A DNA stretch of 64,000 bases from Cytophagaceae bacterium. Its GTDB lineage: Bacteria > Bacteroidota > Bacteroidia > Cytophagales > Spirosomataceae. The DNA is taken from contig CANHGO010000004.1 in assembly GCA_947460975.1 (NCBI GenBank), forward strand, positions 62,001 through 126,000, given 5' to 3'. Positions within the stretch are counted from its first letter, which is position 1, and every line of letters begins with the position of its first letter. The position numbers and the translations under genes are program-made. This document shows, one piece after another, positions 61,203 to 64,000 of the stretch. The notes below the pieces were generated by a model, which was given only the letters and a program-made list of their open reading frames with translations, was not told the DNA's origin and did not search any database.

Positions 61203-62218
61203 CGAATAATCATGGAGTTTTTATTGATTCTAGGTGCTTGTCCTCCTCTAAGTACGGTGTTACCATTGAATTTTTGCGATTGATCAATTTCTAGTCCATG
61301 AATAAAATCACCTTCATTGATTTGACCACTTTGGGCAAAAGCATCCAAGGCATTTTGATAGGTTACTTGGCGAATGGTCTCTACATCGATGCCTTTAATT
61401 TTCATTAAAGCAGCTGTTTTTGGAATGGCCAAGGGATCCGAAATTCCCCAGTCAGCTGCGGAATTGACCATGATTCGAGTTGGCCCATATTCTTTGACAA
61501 TTTCGACCATTCGTTCATTGCCCATTTTAGTAAAAGGATAAATAGTAAATGCGGCGTAAAAGCCCTGATCCAATACTGACTTTACGGTTTCCTCATTATT
61601 ATGATCTATAATCACCATTTTAGGGTCTAATCCATGCTCTAAAGCGATGGCCATACTTCTTTCAGTCCCTTTTTTCTTATCACGGTGGGGTGTATGTACT
61701 TGTACGGGTAGGTTCATTTCCTTCGCCATTTCTAATTGGGCTCGGTAATATTTTTCTTCAGCAGCTGTTTGATCATCAAAACCGATTTCACCCACGCCTA
61801 CCACTCCTTCTTTTTGGAGAAATAGGGGAAGGATTTCCATCACTTGTTCAGCAAGCGCTTCATTATTGGCCTCCCTAGAATTCAAACCAATCGTACAATA
61901 ATGTTTGATGCCAAATTGGGACGAACGGAATCTCTCCCAACCCACAAGACTCGAAAAATAATCTTTGAAAGAGGCTAATCCAGTTCTCGGTTGGCCTAAC
62001 CAAAATGCCGGTTCAATCAGCGCAACCACTCCTGCATCAGCTAATGCTTGATAGTCATCTGTGGTCCTCGAGCTCATGTGCATATGTGGATCGAAAAATT
62101 TCATCCCTTGCGTGTAGCTCATGAAATCATGATCAACCACAGTTGCTGTCGCTTTTTCTTCTGTTGATCCTTCAAAATGAGAAGGATTTATTTCCTTTTG
62201 ATGTGGGTTTTGACACAT
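61199..62218 (-). CDS. eboB: EboB, TatD-family-like metal-dependent hydrolase
   Basis: MKFFDPHMHMSSRTTDDYQALADAGVVALIEPAFWLGQPRTGLASFKDYFSSLVGWERFRSSQFGIKHYCTIGLN; GVGEIGFDDQTAAEE; VQVHTPHRDK. Confidence 0.85.
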   Translation of the reverse strand: MCQNPHQKEINPSHFEGSTEEKATATVVDHDFMSYTQGMKFFDPHMHMSSRTTDDYQALADAGVVALIEPAFWLGQPRTGLASFKDYFSSLVGWERFRSSQFGIKHYCTIGLNSREANNEALAEQVMEILPLFLQKEGVVGVGEIGFDDQTAAEEKYYRAQLEMAKEMNLPVQVHTPHRDKKKGTERSMAIALEHGLDPKMVIIDHNNEETVKSVLDQGFYAAFTIYPFTKMGNERMVEIVKEYGPTRIMVNSAADWGISDPLAIPKTAALMKIKGIDVETIRQVTYQNALDAFAQSGQINEGDFIHGLEIDQSQKFNGNTVLRGGQAPRINKNSMIIR

Positions 62219-62222
62219 ATTT

Positions 62223-63008
62223 TTAAGCTTGATATATAGGTTCAGGTAATTCTAATTCTTTCCATTGCCCCATTGTACTTCCTGGTTGGGCTATTTCTTT
62301 ATTAACCAATTCTGAAGCCAGAACATCTCTAGGATTATCTGATTGTGCTAATTTATTAATATCACTCTGCAAATTTTCATTCATAAATTGGGGGACTAAT
62401 CGCCAAACTTGGGATGGAACTCGCCTGCCGGCTGCCCACCTTTCATGCGCAAAGTCTGATAACGTATCAGCAAGTGCTTGGTTCGACCTTTTTTCTAAGT
62501 CGTAAATTCGGTGAATGGCCTTGTCGTTAAATATGCATTTTAAAACCATTTGGTTCCAGGCTAATTCCGAAAAATACAGGCTTGGGTATGGATTTTCGAA
62601 AGCGATCGATTCGAAAACAGAGCCCATATTAGACCTTACGGCATCTGTGGCTCTTAATAAAAATTGGGTCGGGTTTTTTAAGGCAGGCAGCGCTGAGTGC
62701 AAGGCGACTGCTTCATTGATTTCTGCTGTGTCAAATAACAAATTGAGTTGGTCTGTGCCATCTTTCTCAGATAGTAGGCAAACAATATAAATACGAACTA
62801 ATTTTTCAAGGGTATAATCCTGCCAAACCCAACCGTCAATGATATTTCTTGGGTTGTTTATCGGAGTTTTTGAAATAAATCGTGGGGTCATGACAAACGC
62901 TAGGGCGAGTTCCTTGGCAATTCCTTTCGATTTTGATGTAATCCAAACGGTTTCTGTTGGATTTGCAAAACGTAAGATCTCCTCTAGAATGGCTGAACTG
63001 TAGATCAA
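62223..63008 (-). CDS. eboA: EboA family metabolite traffic protein
   Basis: First gene of the array; 261 aa helical protein (WVWQDYTLEKLVRIYIVCLLSE, LFDTAEINEAVALHSALPALKNP, RATDAVRSNMGSVFESIAFENPYPSLYF, AWNQMVLKCIFND). Identity supported mainly by position and length. Confidence 0.75.
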   Translation of the reverse strand: MIYSSAILEEILRFANPTETVWITSKSKGIAKELALAFVMTPRFISKTPINNPRNIIDGWVWQDYTLEKLVRIYIVCLLSEKDGTDQLNLLFDTAEINEAVALHSALPALKNPTQFLLRATDAVRSNMGSVFESIAFENPYPSLYFSELAWNQMVLKCIFNDKAIHRIYDLEKRSNQALADTLSDFAHERWAAGRRVPSQVWRLVPQFMNENLQSDINKLAQSDNPRDVLASELVNKEIAQPGSTMGQWKELELPEPIYQA

Positions 63009-63179
63009 TTTAATTATGTTTATAGGTTGTAGTAAGGCGAATTTATAAAATTATGCTTGTAAGTTTATCATGATTTTTGTCATTTATTTGAACTGAAGCA
63101 TGGTTATGTCCATTATGATTTTTAAAAGTATTAACATAAATTTAAAGTAAATTTCTGAATTCATTTAAAATAGATTTTC

Positions 63180-64000
63180 ATGCTCCGTTTCTTATCATCC
63201 ATTTTATTCATTGCATTTTTTGCAATTAATGGATTTAGTCAGGCACAAAACTTCACGTTTGAGGCCATTAAATCACATCCATTTCCTACCGAATTAATCC
63301 GTTCAAACAAAGGCAATAAGATTGCTTGGGCTATGGATGAAAAAGGAATTCGCAATATTTATGTGGCTGAAGGGCCCAGTTTCGAGCCTAGAAAATTAAC
63401 TTCTTTTTCTGAAGATGATGGGCAAGAATTAACATCGATATCCATTTCGGATGATGGAAAATGGGTTTTATTTGTACGTGGGGGAGACCATGGGGCTAAT
63501 TTTGATCATTTAAAACCAATTAATCCATTTGGAAACCTTGAGCCCCAAACGGTTCGCGTGATGCAAATAGCCTTTGCCGGTGGGCCTATTCGAATTATTT
63601 CAGAAGGGGATGAACCCGTTATTTCTCCCAAAAATGATGTAGTCGCTTACATTAAAGAAGGTCAGCCTTGGATTTGTAAATTGGATACCAATAAAAATGA
63701 GGATTTCTTAGAAGCTCCTGTGAAATTATTTAAAACGAGGGGTACCGTATCTCAATTAAAATGGTCTCCAGATGGCTCAAAAGTTGTTTTTGTTGCGAAT
63801 AGGGGAGATCATTCATTTGTTGGATCACTGACGATTGGGAATAATCAAATCCGATGGATTGATCCATCATTTGCTCGAGATATTAGTCCTCGTTGGTCCC
63901 CAGATGGGAAAAGCATAGCATTTATTCGCACACTGGCTTTAGGTGGTCAGACTGATTCATTGACCCAACGTAAAAAAGTTTATTGGAGCATCCGAACTGC
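63180..64000 (+). CDS. S9-family prolyl oligopeptidase-like peptidase, N-terminal part (truncated by window end)
   Basis: Manual translation from ATG 63180: MLRFLSSILFIAFFAINGFSQAQNFTFEAIKSHPFPTELIRSNKGNKIAWAMDEKGIRNIYVAEGP...LKWSPDGSKVVFVANRGD...PRWSPDGKSIAFIRT. Signal peptide plus TolB/WD-like propeller motifs. Confidence 0.8.
   Translation, partial: MLRFLSSILFIAFFAINGFSQAQNFTFEAIKSHPFPTELIRSNKGNKIAWAMDEKGIRNIYVAEGPSFEPRKLTSFSEDDGQELTSISISDDGKWVLFVRGGDHGANFDHLKPINPFGNLEPQTVRVMQIAFAGGPIRIISEGDEPVISPKNDVVAYIKEGQPWICKLDTNKNEDFLEAPVKLFKTRGTVSQLKWSPDGSKVVFVANRGDHSFVGSLTIGNNQIRWIDPSFARDISPRWSPDGKSIAFIRTLALGGQTDSLTQRKKVYWSIRT

Overview
This is a Bacteroidota chromosomal segment, probably Cytophagales-like. 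The assignment rests on TTTG/TAnnTTTG promoter logic, a T9SS C-terminal sorting domain, a SusC-like plug, BT_3928/DUF1599 proteins and short-form ProRS. It carries about 50 densely packed protein-coding genes. I saw no rRNA, tRNA, CRISPR array, transposase or prophage. Much of it is core metabolism: glmM, proS, aroK, folP, tcdA, trmN6, rnhA, aroQ, xerD-like, tsaE, pyrD, ftsK, lolA-like, purQ, ahcY, murF and leuS. The most interesting accessory content is: (1) what looks like a complete six-gene ebo cluster (eboA-B-C-D-E-F, minus strand, ~56.6-63.0 kb) with no recognisable cargo-biosynthesis gene beside it; (2) a compact Anbu (ancestral proteasome beta-type peptidase) - alpha-E - transglutaminase operon without the ATP-grasp partner usually seen; (3) a 1268-aa repetitive secreted protein built from phage-tail-fibre-like modules, a 14-residue poly-Asp linker and an Lcl/DUF1566-like C-terminus, translationally coupled to an outer-membrane barrel gene and next to a membrane-anchored AraC regulator; (4) a stand-alone SusC-like TonB plug protein with no barrel; (5) a diheme cytochrome plus beta-helix pair (SO2930/SO2929 type); (6) a Sec-exported Gfo/Idh/MocA plus TIM-barrel pair; (7) a degenerate heptanucleotide tandem repeat; (8) a general pattern of overlapping or nearly overlapping convergent stop codons. 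All calls are from reading the sequence and translations. No database search was run.
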